Assembly: GCF_044762655.1 (NCBI RefSeq)
Contig: NZ_JBIWER010000002.1
Coordinates: 372,001-436,000 of the forward strand
Length of the DNA stretch: 64,000 nt
Reading direction: 5' to 3'
From: Psychrobacillus sp044762655
Lineage (GTDB): Bacteria > Bacillota > Bacilli > Bacillales_A > Planococcaceae
Position 1 is the first letter of the stretch. Every line of letters starts with the position of its first letter. The notes under the pieces are model-generated. The model was not told the DNA's origin, ran no database searches, and saw only the letters and a list, made by a program, of their open reading frames with translations. Made by a program: the position numbers and the translations under genes. Below are positions 42,258 to 51,268 of this stretch, one piece after another.

Positions 42258-43295
42258 GTGAATTTAAAGAACATTAACATTGAAGAGCGAATGAAACATT
42301 ATAATGTGCCAGGGTTAAGTATCACATTGCTTGAGGGCGGTGAAATTAGTGGAACAGAAAATTACGGCTTATTACAAGTGAAAAGCAATAGAAGAGTAAA
42401 TGAAGATTCAATTTTTAGTGCGTGTTCAATTAGCAAGTTTTTAACAGGAATACTTGCTATGAAGCTAGTAGAGAAAGGACTTCTTGATTTAGATGATGAT
42501 GTAAACGAAAGACTTGTAAGGTGGAAAGTACCAGAAAATGATTTTACTAAAAATAATAAAGTGACATTGAGGAACTTACTGAGTCATCAATCTGGAATTA
42601 AAGACACTGAAGGTAGTTTTCCTGAACTGAATTCGAAAATGGAGGTTCCTTCGATGGTTGAATTATTAGAGGGGCAAACTTCTTATTGTAAAACTCCTAT
42701 TGACGTCAAGTGTGAACCAGAAAATGAATTCCATTATTCGGATGCAGGTTTTTGTATCATTCAGCAACTGATAGAAGATCTTACCGAAAAACCGTTTCAT
42801 CAAGTTATGAATGAGCAAATATTTGAACCATTAAGAATGTCAAATAGCCAATTTAATACAACAATGTTGGAAGCAGATAGACAATATTTTTCTTGTGGTC
42901 ACAACAAAAAAGGTGAATTAGTGGATGGGAAATATCCTATATATCCTTATCCAGCGGCTTCTGGATTATGGACAAGTTCTTTGGATTTAGCTGAATTAGT
43001 ACTTGAGTTAATGAATGCTTTAAAAGGAGAAAGCAAGGTTGGGATTTCGGAAAGTTTAGCAAGAGAAATAATAACCCCACAAAGAGGTAAGAGTTGGACT
43101 GGATTAGGAGTGTTTCTTGGAGGCTCTGAAAAAGAACTAGAAATTACATCACTTGGTTGGGGAGTGGGTTTTCAATGCTTGATGGTGGCGTTTCCCTATT
43201 TAGGGAAAGGTGCGGTCATAATGACGAATGCAGAATTGGGTGTTCATCAACTCGAAGGAATTATTGGAGAAATATATAAGTCTCTTTTGTCTTAA
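42258..43295 (+). CDS. Cassette gene: serine beta-lactamase-like hydrolase (class C/esterase fold)
   Basis: A 345-residue penicillin-binding-protein-fold hydrolase. The Ser-x-x-Lys motif is FSACSISKFLTG (about residue 54), the Tyr motif is HYSDAGF (YSD, a YxN variant), and the third-strand region is near GWGVGF. These are typical of EstB/AmpC-like family proteins, which include peptidases and esterases as well as beta-lactamases. No signal peptide, so a true beta-lactamase is less likely. Start GTG 42258 behind GGGGGA. No cassette site follows. Confidence 0.85.
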   Translation: MNLKNINIEERMKHYNVPGLSITLLEGGEISGTENYGLLQVKSNRRVNEDSIFSACSISKFLTGILAMKLVEKGLLDLDDDVNERLVRWKVPENDFTKNNKVTLRNLLSHQSGIKDTEGSFPELNSKMEVPSMVELLEGQTSYCKTPIDVKCEPENEFHYSDAGFCIIQQLIEDLTEKPFHQVMNEQIFEPLRMSNSQFNTTMLEADRQYFSCGHNKKGELVDGKYPIYPYPAASGLWTSSLDLAELVLELMNALKGESKVGISESLAREIITPQRGKSWTGLGVFLGGSEKELEITSLGWGVGFQCLMVAFPYLGKGAVIMTNAELGVHQLEGIIGEIYKSLLS

Positions 43296-43304
43296 AAAAC
43301 GTTA

Positions 43305-43590
43305 AGGGGGGAGAAATTTCCTGATAGCCTTAGTGAATCCAACTCATATAAATGAAGTTATGTCGTTTTTCAACTAAAATTTAGTCAGTAATAACTGTGC
43401 GGTTTATTCTGAAGAATTTTTATGTCCTTTTGGAATTAAAGCATCCATAAGAAGAAAGCAAATGATAGTGGCACCTGTAGAAGATCAAGTAGTAGGGGCT
43501 TTTCGGTTTTATCTATTAAAAAAACAAAACAAAATATCATTATATCGATTATTGAGTAATACAGGTGAAAAATTTACAAATACTTCATAA
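43305..43590 (+). pseudogene. Broken GNAT acetyltransferase gene
   Basis: Behind AAGGGGGG the frame reads IALVNPTHINEVMSFFN, a TAA, then LVSNNCAVYSEEFLCPFGIK and MIVAPVEDQVVGAFRFYLLKKQNKISLYRL, and soon stops. This is the N-terminal half of a GNAT; the CoA-binding half is gone. One nonsense mutation and a 3' truncation make it dead. Confidence 0.65.
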
Positions 43591-43690
43591 ATACTTCCTC
43601 ATAAATACTTCCCTATTGGACAAAATATGTGACGGGACAGTACTGCAAATACAATTGCACATACCTATAAAAAATGAAGGAGTGAAATAG

Positions 43691-43900
43691 ATGGCTGATA
43701 TTAACAAACGCAAACGTGCCAATAACCATACTGATGAAGAACTAGGAACTAATGTAGGTGCTTTTGCTGGGGATACAATGGCTACTGCTCTTGATCCATT
43801 TGGTACTGCTGCAGGTGCTATTGCTGGCGCAGAGTCGGACAACAAGGCGAGCGAAAATACCGTTGATGACGACAACCATGACTCCAAAACAAGAGATTAG
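43691..43900 (+). CDS. Small hydrophilic protein, 69 aa
   Basis: It starts MADINKRKRANNHTDEELG. An Ala/Gly-rich middle (GAFAGDTMATALDPFGTAAGAIAGAE) resembles a short amphipathic or glycine-zipper segment, and the tail is acidic. AAGGAGTG site before the ATG. Family not recognised; it looks like small spore or stress proteins. Confidence 0.65.
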   Translation: MADINKRKRANNHTDEELGTNVGAFAGDTMATALDPFGTAAGAIAGAESDNKASENTVDDDNHDSKTRD

Positions 43901-43940
43901 AATTAGTAAAGTAATCCTTAAAACGAAGGTTATGGCATGT

Positions 43941-43968
43941 AGAGGACTTCCTAAATGGGAGTCCTTCT
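43941..43968 (+). terminator. Hairpin after the 69-aa gene
   Basis: AGGACTTCC / GGGAGTCCT stem with a 5-nt loop and a weak T tail. The rest of 43970-44160 shows nothing convincing. Confidence 0.55.
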
Positions 43969-44165
43969 AAAGAAACTTCTTATGTTTGCAAATATAAGGA
44001 AGCCTATTACACAATTATAGTGATTAAATAAAGCCATTTTAGCTCTCCTAACCAAAATCTCATTACTTAGAAAACTCTAATACTAAAACTTTGCAGCAGC
44101 AAATCTAGTTGTTTGATACACTAAGTATGCAAGATTGAGAGATAGAGAATAAAAGGTGGAGAATA

Positions 44166-45653
44166 ATGAGTAATTTTGGATTGATTTTAATGTTATTAGC
44201 TTTTGCTAGCTTTTTTGTTGGTCTAATTGGTGTTGTAAAGGGAAGTGTGAAATTCCTAAAATTAGGTTCTAGGAAGGCAAGTGGATTATTTCTCGGTGCT
44301 TCCTTCGTAGTGTTTATTGTTGGTGCAATCATGGTAGGGAGTGATTCTTCTATCACTGATCCAGCAGACGATAAACAAGTAGCTTCAAACGTAGAAGAAA
44401 AGAAAGAAACGATGAAAGAGGAAACGTCAGAAGAAACAGAAGAGAAAAAAACAACGAATGCAGTGGTTGTTCCTCCAAAGAGTGACACTACTAAAACGGA
44501 AACAGTAAATGGAGATTTAGAAGTACATTTCGTAAATGTAGGTCAAGGAGCAGCACAAGTCATTATTACGCCGAATAAAAAGGTTATGGTTATAGATGGC
44601 GGAAATAATGATGATGAGGATGAAATGGTTGCTTATTTAAAACAATTAGATGTAACTAAAGTGGATATATTAATAGGAACACATCCGGACGCAGACCATA
44701 TCGGCGGGATAGATGCAGTGATTAATTCTTTTGACATTGGAAAAATCTATATGCCGAAAGTTCAAAGAGATACTAAAACATTTGAATCTGTATTACAATC
44801 AATTCAAAATAAAGGATTGAAAGTGACAACTGCTAAAGCTGGACTAAATCTTGATTTGGATCCTGCGGTTCAAGTAAAAATGATATCTCCTATCGAAGAA
44901 ACCAATAGTGATGCAAATGAACTGAGCGCAGTTGTACGACTGCAACTAGGAGAACAATCTTTCCTTTTAACAGGAGATATTGGAGTAGCAACGGAAGAAC
45001 AGTTGATCCAATCAGATGAAAAACTACAATCCACTGTTCTTTTAACAGGTCATCATGGAAGTGATCATTCCTCAAGTGAAGCATTCATACAAGCAGTTCA
45101 ACCAAAGTATGCAGTTATTCAAGTAGGGAAAAATGGCTATGGTCATCCAACAAGCGAAATATTAGATCGACTAGCTAATCACGAAGCAAGTATCTATCGT
45201 AATGATACAGATGGAACGATTGTTTTTAAGACAGATGGTAAAGAGATGAAAGTAAATAAAAATGCTTTTGCTCATACACCTAAAGCAAAAACACAAACAG
45301 CTACTCCAGTTGTTGTACCAGTTACGCAACCAGATGCAGAATCAAGTTCACCCGGTAGCTTAAAAGCTACTGCAACTATTGATAATGCTAGTCCAAATCA
45401 AAATGAAGAAGTAACGGTAACGGTTACGGTTAAAGACCAAAATGGCGCACCTGTAAATGGAGCAAATGTTCATTTGAACCTTGCATTTAAATCAAAAGAT
45501 ACTATTTATGAGAGTTTAACAAATGCAAATGGTGTAGCTTCCATGTCATTTAGAATTGGACGAGCAGCTGAAGGATTCACGGTAAATGGTGACATTACTA
45601 TTTCTCATAATGGTACAACCACAACTGCTCAAACAGGTTTTACACCAAGATAA
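44166..45653 (+). CDS. ComEC-like MBL-fold hydrolase with Ig-like C-terminal domain
   Basis: A 495-residue protein. Two N-terminal membrane helices (about 4-26, 38-60), an acidic/Lys linker (60-115), then a metallo-beta-lactamase domain of the ComEC/Rec2 C-terminal type: VGQGAAQVIITP, IDGG, HPDADHIGG (HxDxDH), LLTGDIG, LTGHHGSDHSS, and GKNGYGHPTSE. The last ~110 residues form a bacterial Ig-like domain (ATIDNASPNQNEEVTVTVTV; NGVASMSFRIG). It is probably surface-exposed; similar proteins act on nucleic acids or are untested. A DUF3006 gene follows 14 bases later. Confidence 0.88.
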   Translation: MSNFGLILMLLAFASFFVGLIGVVKGSVKFLKLGSRKASGLFLGASFVVFIVGAIMVGSDSSITDPADDKQVASNVEEKKETMKEETSEETEEKKTTNAVVVPPKSDTTKTETVNGDLEVHFVNVGQGAAQVIITPNKKVMVIDGGNNDDEDEMVAYLKQLDVTKVDILIGTHPDADHIGGIDAVINSFDIGKIYMPKVQRDTKTFESVLQSIQNKGLKVTTAKAGLNLDLDPAVQVKMISPIEETNSDANELSAVVRLQLGEQSFLLTGDIGVATEEQLIQSDEKLQSTVLLTGHHGSDHSSSEAFIQAVQPKYAVIQVGKNGYGHPTSEILDRLANHEASIYRNDTDGTIVFKTDGKEMKVNKNAFAHTPKAKTQTATPVVVPVTQPDAESSSPGSLKATATIDNASPNQNEEVTVTVTVKDQNGAPVNGANVHLNLAFKSKDTIYESLTNANGVASMSFRIGRAAEGFTVNGDITISHNGTTTTAQTGFTPR

Positions 45654-45667
45654 AAGGATGTGTAGAC

Positions 45668-45880
45668 ATGAAAGGAATTGTTGACCGCTTTGAAGGGGAT
45701 ATTGTTGTGATTGAGATTGATGGAAAAACACAAGATATTTCGAAAGATATTGTGAATTCAGATGTGAAAGTTAGTGATGTTGTGGAATTGGTGAATGGAA
45801 AATGGGTATTGAGGAAAGAAGAAACAGATAAACGAAAAAAAGAAATAAAATCTCTTATGGATAGTGTTTGGGAGGATTAA
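45668..45880 (+). CDS. DUF3006 family small protein
   Basis: A 70-residue protein beginning MKGIVDRFEGDIVVIEIDG, with a beta-barrel-like pattern and basic C-terminal helix. It is the DUF3006 type that is often found next to ComEC-like MBL proteins. It is in an operon with the upstream gene. Function unknown. Confidence 0.82.
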   Translation: MKGIVDRFEGDIVVIEIDGKTQDISKDIVNSDVKVSDVVELVNGKWVLRKEETDKRKKEIKSLMDSVWED

Positions 45881-45895
45881 GCTAAATAGCTTTTT

Positions 45896-45929
45896 TAATG
45901 AACTTACTAGAAAGTAGGTTCATTTTTTT
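45896..45929 (+). terminator. Terminator after DUF3006
   Basis: AATGAACTTACT / AGTAGGTTCATT stem followed by T7. Confidence 0.85.
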
Positions 45930-46021
45930 GTCTTTCTATCCGTTCATTTCCCTTATGTTACATTTTAAAATCTTGTTATAAACTTTTTTTATATTCAACC
46001 TTTTCCATTTGACTCAATAAT

Positions 46022-46077
46022 AAAAACGGTCTCCTGATTAAGTAATTCTGAGAAATCAATTAGGAAACCGTCTTTGT
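46022..46077. terminator. Long hairpin between convergent genes
   Basis: AAACGGTCTCCTGATT pairs imperfectly with AATTAGGAAACCGTCTTT. It may terminate the minus-strand exporter gene. Confidence 0.5.
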
Positions 46078-46132
46078 TTATCATGGGAAAAATTTGAAAT
46101 ACTTGAATATCCTCTCTCACAGGCTCATTCCA

Positions 46133-47098
46133 CTATCGACTTCTTTTTGCAAAAAGTTTTTTCTTAATGTTTAAGTAGTTTTTCATTTCAAAAATCAAAT
46201 AGGATAGATTCGCCTGTACTTCAAATTCTTCTCTTGTCTTCGGCAAATCCATCTTGCGGATCGAGGCATTTAATTCTTCTAACTGATTTAATGTAATGTC
46301 GGTTGTATCTCCCGAATGAACGTTTCGACTTAAATTTTCCAAGAACTCTGCAAACATTTCTTTCTGTTTGACGTCTTGGGTGGATGAAGAGAAGATAGCA
46401 ATGATTTTCATCATATGTTTTAGTAGCTCTAATTGATCCTCTCGCATTTCCAAATAATAATAATCTTTATTTTGTTTTCGCAACAGATGATTTTCTACAT
46501 CTTGAATAGCAATGCTTTTGGATTGATTAATCAAATCTTCTACTTCTAGTATTTCTCTCCCATCCCAGTTTCGCATTCTATCCCTTAAATGAGCAGAGAA
46601 TTCAAAGAGGATAATTTCAAACTTTTGTTCAATCTCCTTCTTAGAGTTTTCAATATCTCTCTTGAGATTTGGCATGAAACTATTGACGAGAAGAGCAATT
46701 CCCATACCGATGAAAATGATATAGAGCTCGTTCAGAAACATAGCCCAGTTAGCATCCTTTACCGTATAAACATGTAATACGACTACCATACTTGTGACAA
46801 AACCACCTTGGATATGAACCCTTACGAGAATTGGAACAAATAATAAAATAAATAAGGAAAAGATAATAGGAGAATAACCTAATAGCTCAAACAACAAAGC
46901 ACCAAGAACCAAAGATAAAAGAGAGGCAAAGAATTTATTCTTAATTGTAATTAAAGTCTTTTTCTTCGTTTTCTCGATACACATAATAACTATAATTGCT
47001 GCAAATGTTGCAAATTCTAAATCCAATAAACTCGCAATCCAAATTGCTAGCCCTGCTCCTATAGCAGTCTTTATCGTCCGATAGCCAATACCAATCAT
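46133..47098 (-). CDS. Aromatic acid exporter family (FUSC/ArAE_1-like) membrane protein
   Basis: A 321-residue protein: four to five N-terminal helices within residues 5-140 (GIGYRTIKTAIGAGLAIWIASL at the start, typical of the Gram-positive ArAE group). The C-terminal ~180 residues form a cytosolic helical domain rich in Glu/Lys. Related proteins are annotated as aromatic acid exporters without direct proof in Bacilli. ATG 47098 follows AGGATGG. Confidence 0.82.
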   Translation of the reverse strand: MIGIGYRTIKTAIGAGLAIWIASLLDLEFATFAAIIVIMCIEKTKKKTLITIKNKFFASLLSLVLGALLFELLGYSPIIFSLFILLFVPILVRVHIQGGFVTSMVVVLHVYTVKDANWAMFLNELYIIFIGMGIALLVNSFMPNLKRDIENSKKEIEQKFEIILFEFSAHLRDRMRNWDGREILEVEDLINQSKSIAIQDVENHLLRKQNKDYYYLEMREDQLELLKHMMKIIAIFSSSTQDVKQKEMFAEFLENLSRNVHSGDTTDITLNQLEELNASIRKMDLPKTREEFEVQANLSYLIFEMKNYLNIKKKLFAKRSR

Positions 47099-47325
47099 GG
47101 AAACACCATCCTATCATTTTCAATGTAAATCTTTGCACGTTACCTGATTTACAATATTCGAGTTAATTCACATATATGTACCATAATAACACCATAATTG
47201 TTTGGAATCAGCTTCTATAAATATCAATACATTTGTAGTGTATTCGAATAAGTTCCATTTCACTAATTAAAGTCAAAGAATTTATTGATAAAGTAAGAAG
47301 GTAGAAAAAAGTTCATAAAAAATGT

Positions 47326-47357
47326 CTATGTTAGAAACATGTTTGTTTCTAACATAG
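47326..47357. other. Perfect 14-bp stem-loop in a gene-free region
   Basis: CTATGTTAGAAACA and its exact complement TGTTTCTAACATAG surround a 4-nt loop. No T run follows, so it is not a classical terminator. The interval 47099-47518 has no gene; 47391-47445 holds a second hairpin (AAAACCCTGT / ACAGGGTTTTTA) that does look like the terminator of the glycosidase gene. Confidence 0.7.
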
Positions 47358-47518
47358 GGTCAAAAAGTCAATACAGGAACAAAAAATAAAGGCAAAACCC
47401 TGTCGATATCAGCATAATTAAACGTTGATCCAACAGGGTTTTTATAGGCGTTTATCTAAAATATTTTAAGTATCATGCTGCTTGGCATGCAATCATAGAT
47501 GGAGAAGGGTAATGTCGA

Positions 47519-49132
47519 TTATTTTGTGATTTGATATTTTTCTAGATCTTTGCTCGCACGATTCACGATTGCTGCCATTTGCGCCCTTTTAATATACTCG
47601 CTCGGATAAAATCCTCCGTCTTCTTTTCCTTTAATAATACCTTTACTACTTAGTTTTAAAATATCTTGATACGCCCAATGTTCTTTTTGTACATCATAAA
47701 AAGGAGATGCATTCATGTTATTAAAAGGGTAATCTAATATTCTCGATATTATTGCTGCTAATTGAGCTCTTGAAATTTTGGCATTTGGTTTAAATGTGTG
47801 TGGATTCGTTCCATTAACAATATTATACTTATGTGCAATCTCAATATCCCGTTTTGCCCAATGGTTAGTAGGAACGTCAGTAAAATAATTGGGTGTTGTT
47901 TCGTTTGTTTCGTTTAAATTGATAGCGTTGATAAGGATAACGACAGCTTGTGCCCTTGTTAAGTCACCATTTGGATCGAAAGTGTATTCGGTTTTCCCAT
48001 CAATCCATCCTTTTTTATAAAGAGACATAATATCCTTTTCAGCCCAATGATTTTCTGAGTCTATAAAATTATGTTCTCCATTCGCCCAAGAAGCATAATA
48101 ATCCCAAATTCCGTTATCAGCCTGATTTAAATCCCAACTACCTGTTCCTCTTAAATTGTATTTCTCTACTAATCTTAATTTATATTTTAATGATAAATCA
48201 TTCTCATACCATATGGTGTAATTACCCGCAGTAAGCTTGTTACCTCCAATATAAGTTGGTGAGTCACTACTTTTAACAGTGAATTTAGCATAAGCTGATT
48301 TGGAAACTTGATCAAAATATAGTTTTCCTTTATGTTTATTAACTATGCTATTGACAGATCTATTAGGTACACCGTCTCCTCCTATTTTGACGTCATCTTT
48401 CCAGATTCGACCATAAAAAGGTAGGCCTAAAACTACTTTTTTTGGATCAACGCCTTGATTTAATAATGACTTAATAGAGTTTTCAACAAATGATAAACTA
48501 GCGACAGGACCTACTGGACCACCTTTCCAACTTTCATCATATGTCATAACCATTAAGTAATCACTATATTCACTAATCTTTAAATAATCATATGAACCAT
48601 GCCATCCTACTGTCCATCCATTTGGATTTGCAGCAACCGCTATGGATATTGTTTTGTCATTAGGCATCTTTTCATTTAATAATCGAATAAAATCTGTGAA
48701 TATTTCCTTATCTGTATAGTTTAAATTCTCTATATCTATATCTATTCCATCTAAATCATTTTTTACTACAGAATCTACTAGTTGAGTAGATAAGCTTTCT
48801 CTATTTTTCATAGCAATTTGACCTAAATTTCTATCGAAGTGGTTAGTAATAAAAGGAACCACCTTTAATCCTCTTTTGTGTAACTCATCTATTAACCTTT
48901 TATCAACTAAAGATTTTAAACTGCCGTCAGCGTTCAAATTATAAAATTCTGGCGAAGCTGTATTTATCGCACCTAATGTTCTATCTATATTTTCTAAAGA
49001 GGAGCTAGTAGTGCCACCATATAAATAAGACATGTGTATGTCATTTACGGAAGCATTAGCACTAACTGGGGGGGCGAAAATTGTAGTGAACAAAGCCGAG
49101 ATTAGAAAATATTTTATTAAATTTTGTTTCAT
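47519..49132 (-). CDS. GH18 glycosidase with three C-terminal SLH domains
   Basis: A 537-residue exported protein. The signal peptide is about 1-27 (cut near SANA). The GH18 domain covers about 30-345, with the catalytic DGIDIDIENL (DxxDxDxE, Glu about residue 140) and YDESWKGGPVGPVAS. Three SLH motifs follow from about 355 (HWAEKDIMSLYKKGWIDG; HWAKRDIEIAHKYNIVNG; HWAYQDILKLSSKGIIKG). It should bind the cell wall through SLH and cleave GlcNAc-containing polymers; YaaH/SleL-type spore cortex enzymes are relatives. AAAGGAAG site before the ATG. Confidence 0.92.
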   Translation of the reverse strand: MKQNLIKYFLISALFTTIFAPPVSANASVNDIHMSYLYGGTTSSSLENIDRTLGAINTASPEFYNLNADGSLKSLVDKRLIDELHKRGLKVVPFITNHFDRNLGQIAMKNRESLSTQLVDSVVKNDLDGIDIDIENLNYTDKEIFTDFIRLLNEKMPNDKTISIAVAANPNGWTVGWHGSYDYLKISEYSDYLMVMTYDESWKGGPVGPVASLSFVENSIKSLLNQGVDPKKVVLGLPFYGRIWKDDVKIGGDGVPNRSVNSIVNKHKGKLYFDQVSKSAYAKFTVKSSDSPTYIGGNKLTAGNYTIWYENDLSLKYKLRLVEKYNLRGTGSWDLNQADNGIWDYYASWANGEHNFIDSENHWAEKDIMSLYKKGWIDGKTEYTFDPNGDLTRAQAVVILINAINLNETNETTPNYFTDVPTNHWAKRDIEIAHKYNIVNGTNPHTFKPNAKISRAQLAAIISRILDYPFNNMNASPFYDVQKEHWAYQDILKLSSKGIIKGKEDGGFYPSEYIKRAQMAAIVNRASKDLEKYQITK

Positions 49133-49135
49133 ATT

Positions 49136-49618
49136 TTTCTTCCTTTAAAATAGATTTTATCTACTCTAATTATCTATTATTACTTTAAAATAACAATTAT
49201 AAAAATATGGTATCTAAGAGTATTTTAGTAAATTTAAGTTTTAAGAGGGGTTGCTTAGTAATAGTAAGTAAGTTTCGATCGTAACAGGAGGGGCTATGAT
49301 AATGCTACGCAGTTGCAAACGGCATAGTAAGTAGCTTGTAAGATCAATTAATAAATAATAAAGTAAAAGCGACCTTAAAGTTGATCGCTTTTTTATTTGT
49401 CAAAATTTACTTTTCGTAAAAATCAAAATTTCGCTCTTTTTTCGAAAAGAAGTATGATGAACCTTTCGCAGATGTACTAAATAGCGCAAACTTACCAGAG
49501 TTAAATGTAGGAGTTTCAAGATAATCCACTTATTAAATTCATAGATACGAGATAAATTACCTTATTCATACCATAATTACTTCATAAGATATAAATAGTA
49601 ATATGAAAGGAGGGGTAT
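49136..49618. other. Gene-free stretch with a terminator and a gene fragment
   Basis: 49366-49398 is a terminator-type hairpin (AAAGCGACC / GATCGCTTTTTT). 49440-49523 reads FEKKYDEPFADVLNSANLPE... to a stop without a start, a likely relic of an unidentified gene. Otherwise nothing visible. Confidence 0.45.
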
Positions 49619-49735
49619 ATGATGTCTGGATATGGTGGAAACGGCGGATATGGTAATAGCGGATCAAACTTCGTGTTGATTGTAGTATTGTTTATCCTAC
49701 TTATTATTGTGGGAGCAAGCTTTTTGAGTTACTAA
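49619..49735 (+). CDS. YjcZ family small sporulation-type membrane protein
   Basis: A 38-residue protein: MMSGYGGNGGYGNSGSN then a single helix FVLIVVLFILLIIVGASF and LSY. The helix is identical to that of the gene at 2592. Strong AAAGGAGGGG site. Second paralogue in the window. Confidence 0.88.
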   Translation: MMSGYGGNGGYGNSGSNFVLIVVLFILLIIVGASFLSY

Positions 49736-50316
49736 ACACATATGATCTAGTATAAGGGAGAGTATAAGCTTTACCAACATGACTTTTTAGTCATGTGGTA
49801 TAATTTGTCCGCTGTATCTAAAGGTCTTAAGGCGCTTTTCCATTTTTGAATTTTCTCTTCTATAAAAGCGACCTTCTCATTCATTTGAGTTGGTCGCTTT
49901 TTTATTTGTCCAAATTTAATAGAAAATTTAAATGTTTTATCTAGAATGCCGTTATTAAGAGGGAGGAAAAATAACATGTTTTAAGCCAGAAATATAATGG
50001 ATAATTCTCTTGTTAAACGGTAAAAAACACGGTTAGTAAAAATTTGTCTCACATTGGTCACGCAACATTAATTTTCACTTGTTTTATAGGGGATAGAAGG
50101 AATTGAAAAAAGCCTGCAACCATTGAGGTTAAAGGCTTTTGTCTAGATGGTCTCGAACCAGCGCCCCCCACCCTTGTCAAATTTGTAACCTTTAAATAAC
50201 TTGGTAAACTGAATTCGTTTAAGTTAAATAAGTCTGATTTAATTAGGTTTTCGTAACTTTGGATAAAATGATGATTATTCAAGCAAGGGTGAAGGAATTA
50301 ATTCTAACTGGCATAC
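49736..50316. other. Gene-free stretch with terminator hairpins and relics
   Basis: 49866-49904 is a terminator (AAAAGCGACC / GGTCGCTTTTTT). A short minus-strand frame across it (MNEKVAFIEEKIQKWKS...) has no ribosome site. 50107-50140 is a second hairpin (AAAAGCCTGCAACC / GGTTAAAGGCTTTT). Beside it the minus strand carries TGGTTCGAGACC, a tRNA T-loop-like string without a tRNA. I see no intact gene. Confidence 0.45.
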
Positions 50317-50469
50317 TTACAGAAATCTTTTTATTTCTAAAACCTTAGTGATAAGGAGAATATCTTGTTTGATAATATTTTTGATTGATGCATCGGTACA
50401 ACGTTCGTAATCCATGGACAAACGTTTAAATTCTTTTTCAAAAATAGGGATTTCGCTTTTTTTTAACAA
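50317..50469 (-). CDS. Small hypothetical protein, 50 aa
   Basis: TTG start, 9 bases after AAGGAG. The product is charged and helical (MLKKSEIPIFEKEFKRLSMD... ending KVLEIKRFL). It is too short to be found by length alone. An overlapping frame from an ATG stops after 11 codons, so this could also be a frameshifted relic. Not recognised. Confidence 0.4.
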   Translation of the reverse strand: MLKKSEIPIFEKEFKRLSMDYERCTDASIKNIIKQDILLITKVLEIKRFL

Positions 50470-50680
50470 TCATGACATCTCCTTGGAGCAAGGAGCCAGC
50501 CAGAGATAATTCCTTCTACCTAACCTTAACTGATAAAACTATAATCTCCTAATTTATATAGGAATAATAATCTAAAGCTTTAGCACAGAATTGATAATTA
50601 TTTCACCAACAGAAGAACCTTTTATAATTGCTTCAACAAAATACTGAACAATTAGACCATACGGGGGGGGAGCATGTTTT

Positions 50681-50812
50681 ATGGAATCAGAAAAAGGTAA
50701 GATTACAGGTTAAGCTATTGTTGCAGTTGATTTTTATGAAAATGGAGTTTGTGAAATCAGGTCACATGCATATTTAGGTGTTGATGAAGTTGAAATGTGG
50801 ATTAAACAATAA
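50681..50812 (+). pseudogene. Small gene with an in-frame stop
   Basis: Behind GGGGGGGGAGC an ATG opens MESEKGKITG, then TAA, then AIVAVDFYENGVCEIRSHAYLGVDEVEMWIKQ to a stop in the same frame. One nonsense mutation kills an otherwise clean 43-residue ORF. Confidence 0.5.
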
Positions 50813-50881
50813 TGCGTATATCGAAAAAATGACGCAATTGCCATTTAAGTTAAAAAAAATAAAAACCCCCAAGTGCGAGGG

Positions 50882-51103
50882 TCAATTTATATAAATATTA
50901 TTTTCTATATATTCTACTACCGAATCTACACTTTCATGAGAATCTGTATAGTGTGTGTTGAGATTAGTAACTTCAAATAAACTATTGGATAAACTCACTG
51001 AAAATAACGGTTTATGGTTAAGGTCGTTAATGGTAATCAAGATTTTAGAATCCTGAAATTGTTGCATAGAAAGTAACATATTCTTCAAATGTTTAGATGA
51101 CAT
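50882..51103 (-). CDS. Small hypothetical protein, 73 aa
   Basis: It starts MSSKHLKNMLLSMQQFQDSKI and has an alternating beta pattern (ILITINDLNHKPLFSVSL). GAGAGGAG precedes the ATG, though rather far (12 bases). No family recognised. Among pseudogenes, so its activity is uncertain. Confidence 0.5.
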   Translation of the reverse strand: MSSKHLKNMLLSMQQFQDSKILITINDLNHKPLFSVSLSNSLFEVTNLNTHYTDSHESVDSVVEYIENNIYIN

Positions 51104-51268
51104 ATCCTGGTACTCCTCTCTAAGGAGTGACTACCACGGAAAGTCTCTAGTCACTAATCAAGTTGTGTATTACTTATATTATACCATTATTTACCGGAAT
51201 AATATAAGTATTCAAAAATTATTGATTAGTGTTACATAAAGATCAGCTCCAAATAGAACTACTAGAAT

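Noticed and set aside
49771..49977. 68-codon minus-strand ORF
   Set aside because: It reads through a terminator hairpin and has no ribosome site.
50058..50282. 74-codon minus-strand ORF with a tRNA T-loop-like string (TGGTTCGAGACC)
   Set aside because: It overlaps a terminator-type hairpin and no acceptor, D or anticodon arms can be found nearby, so neither a gene nor a tRNA is supported. An old attachment-site relic remains possible.
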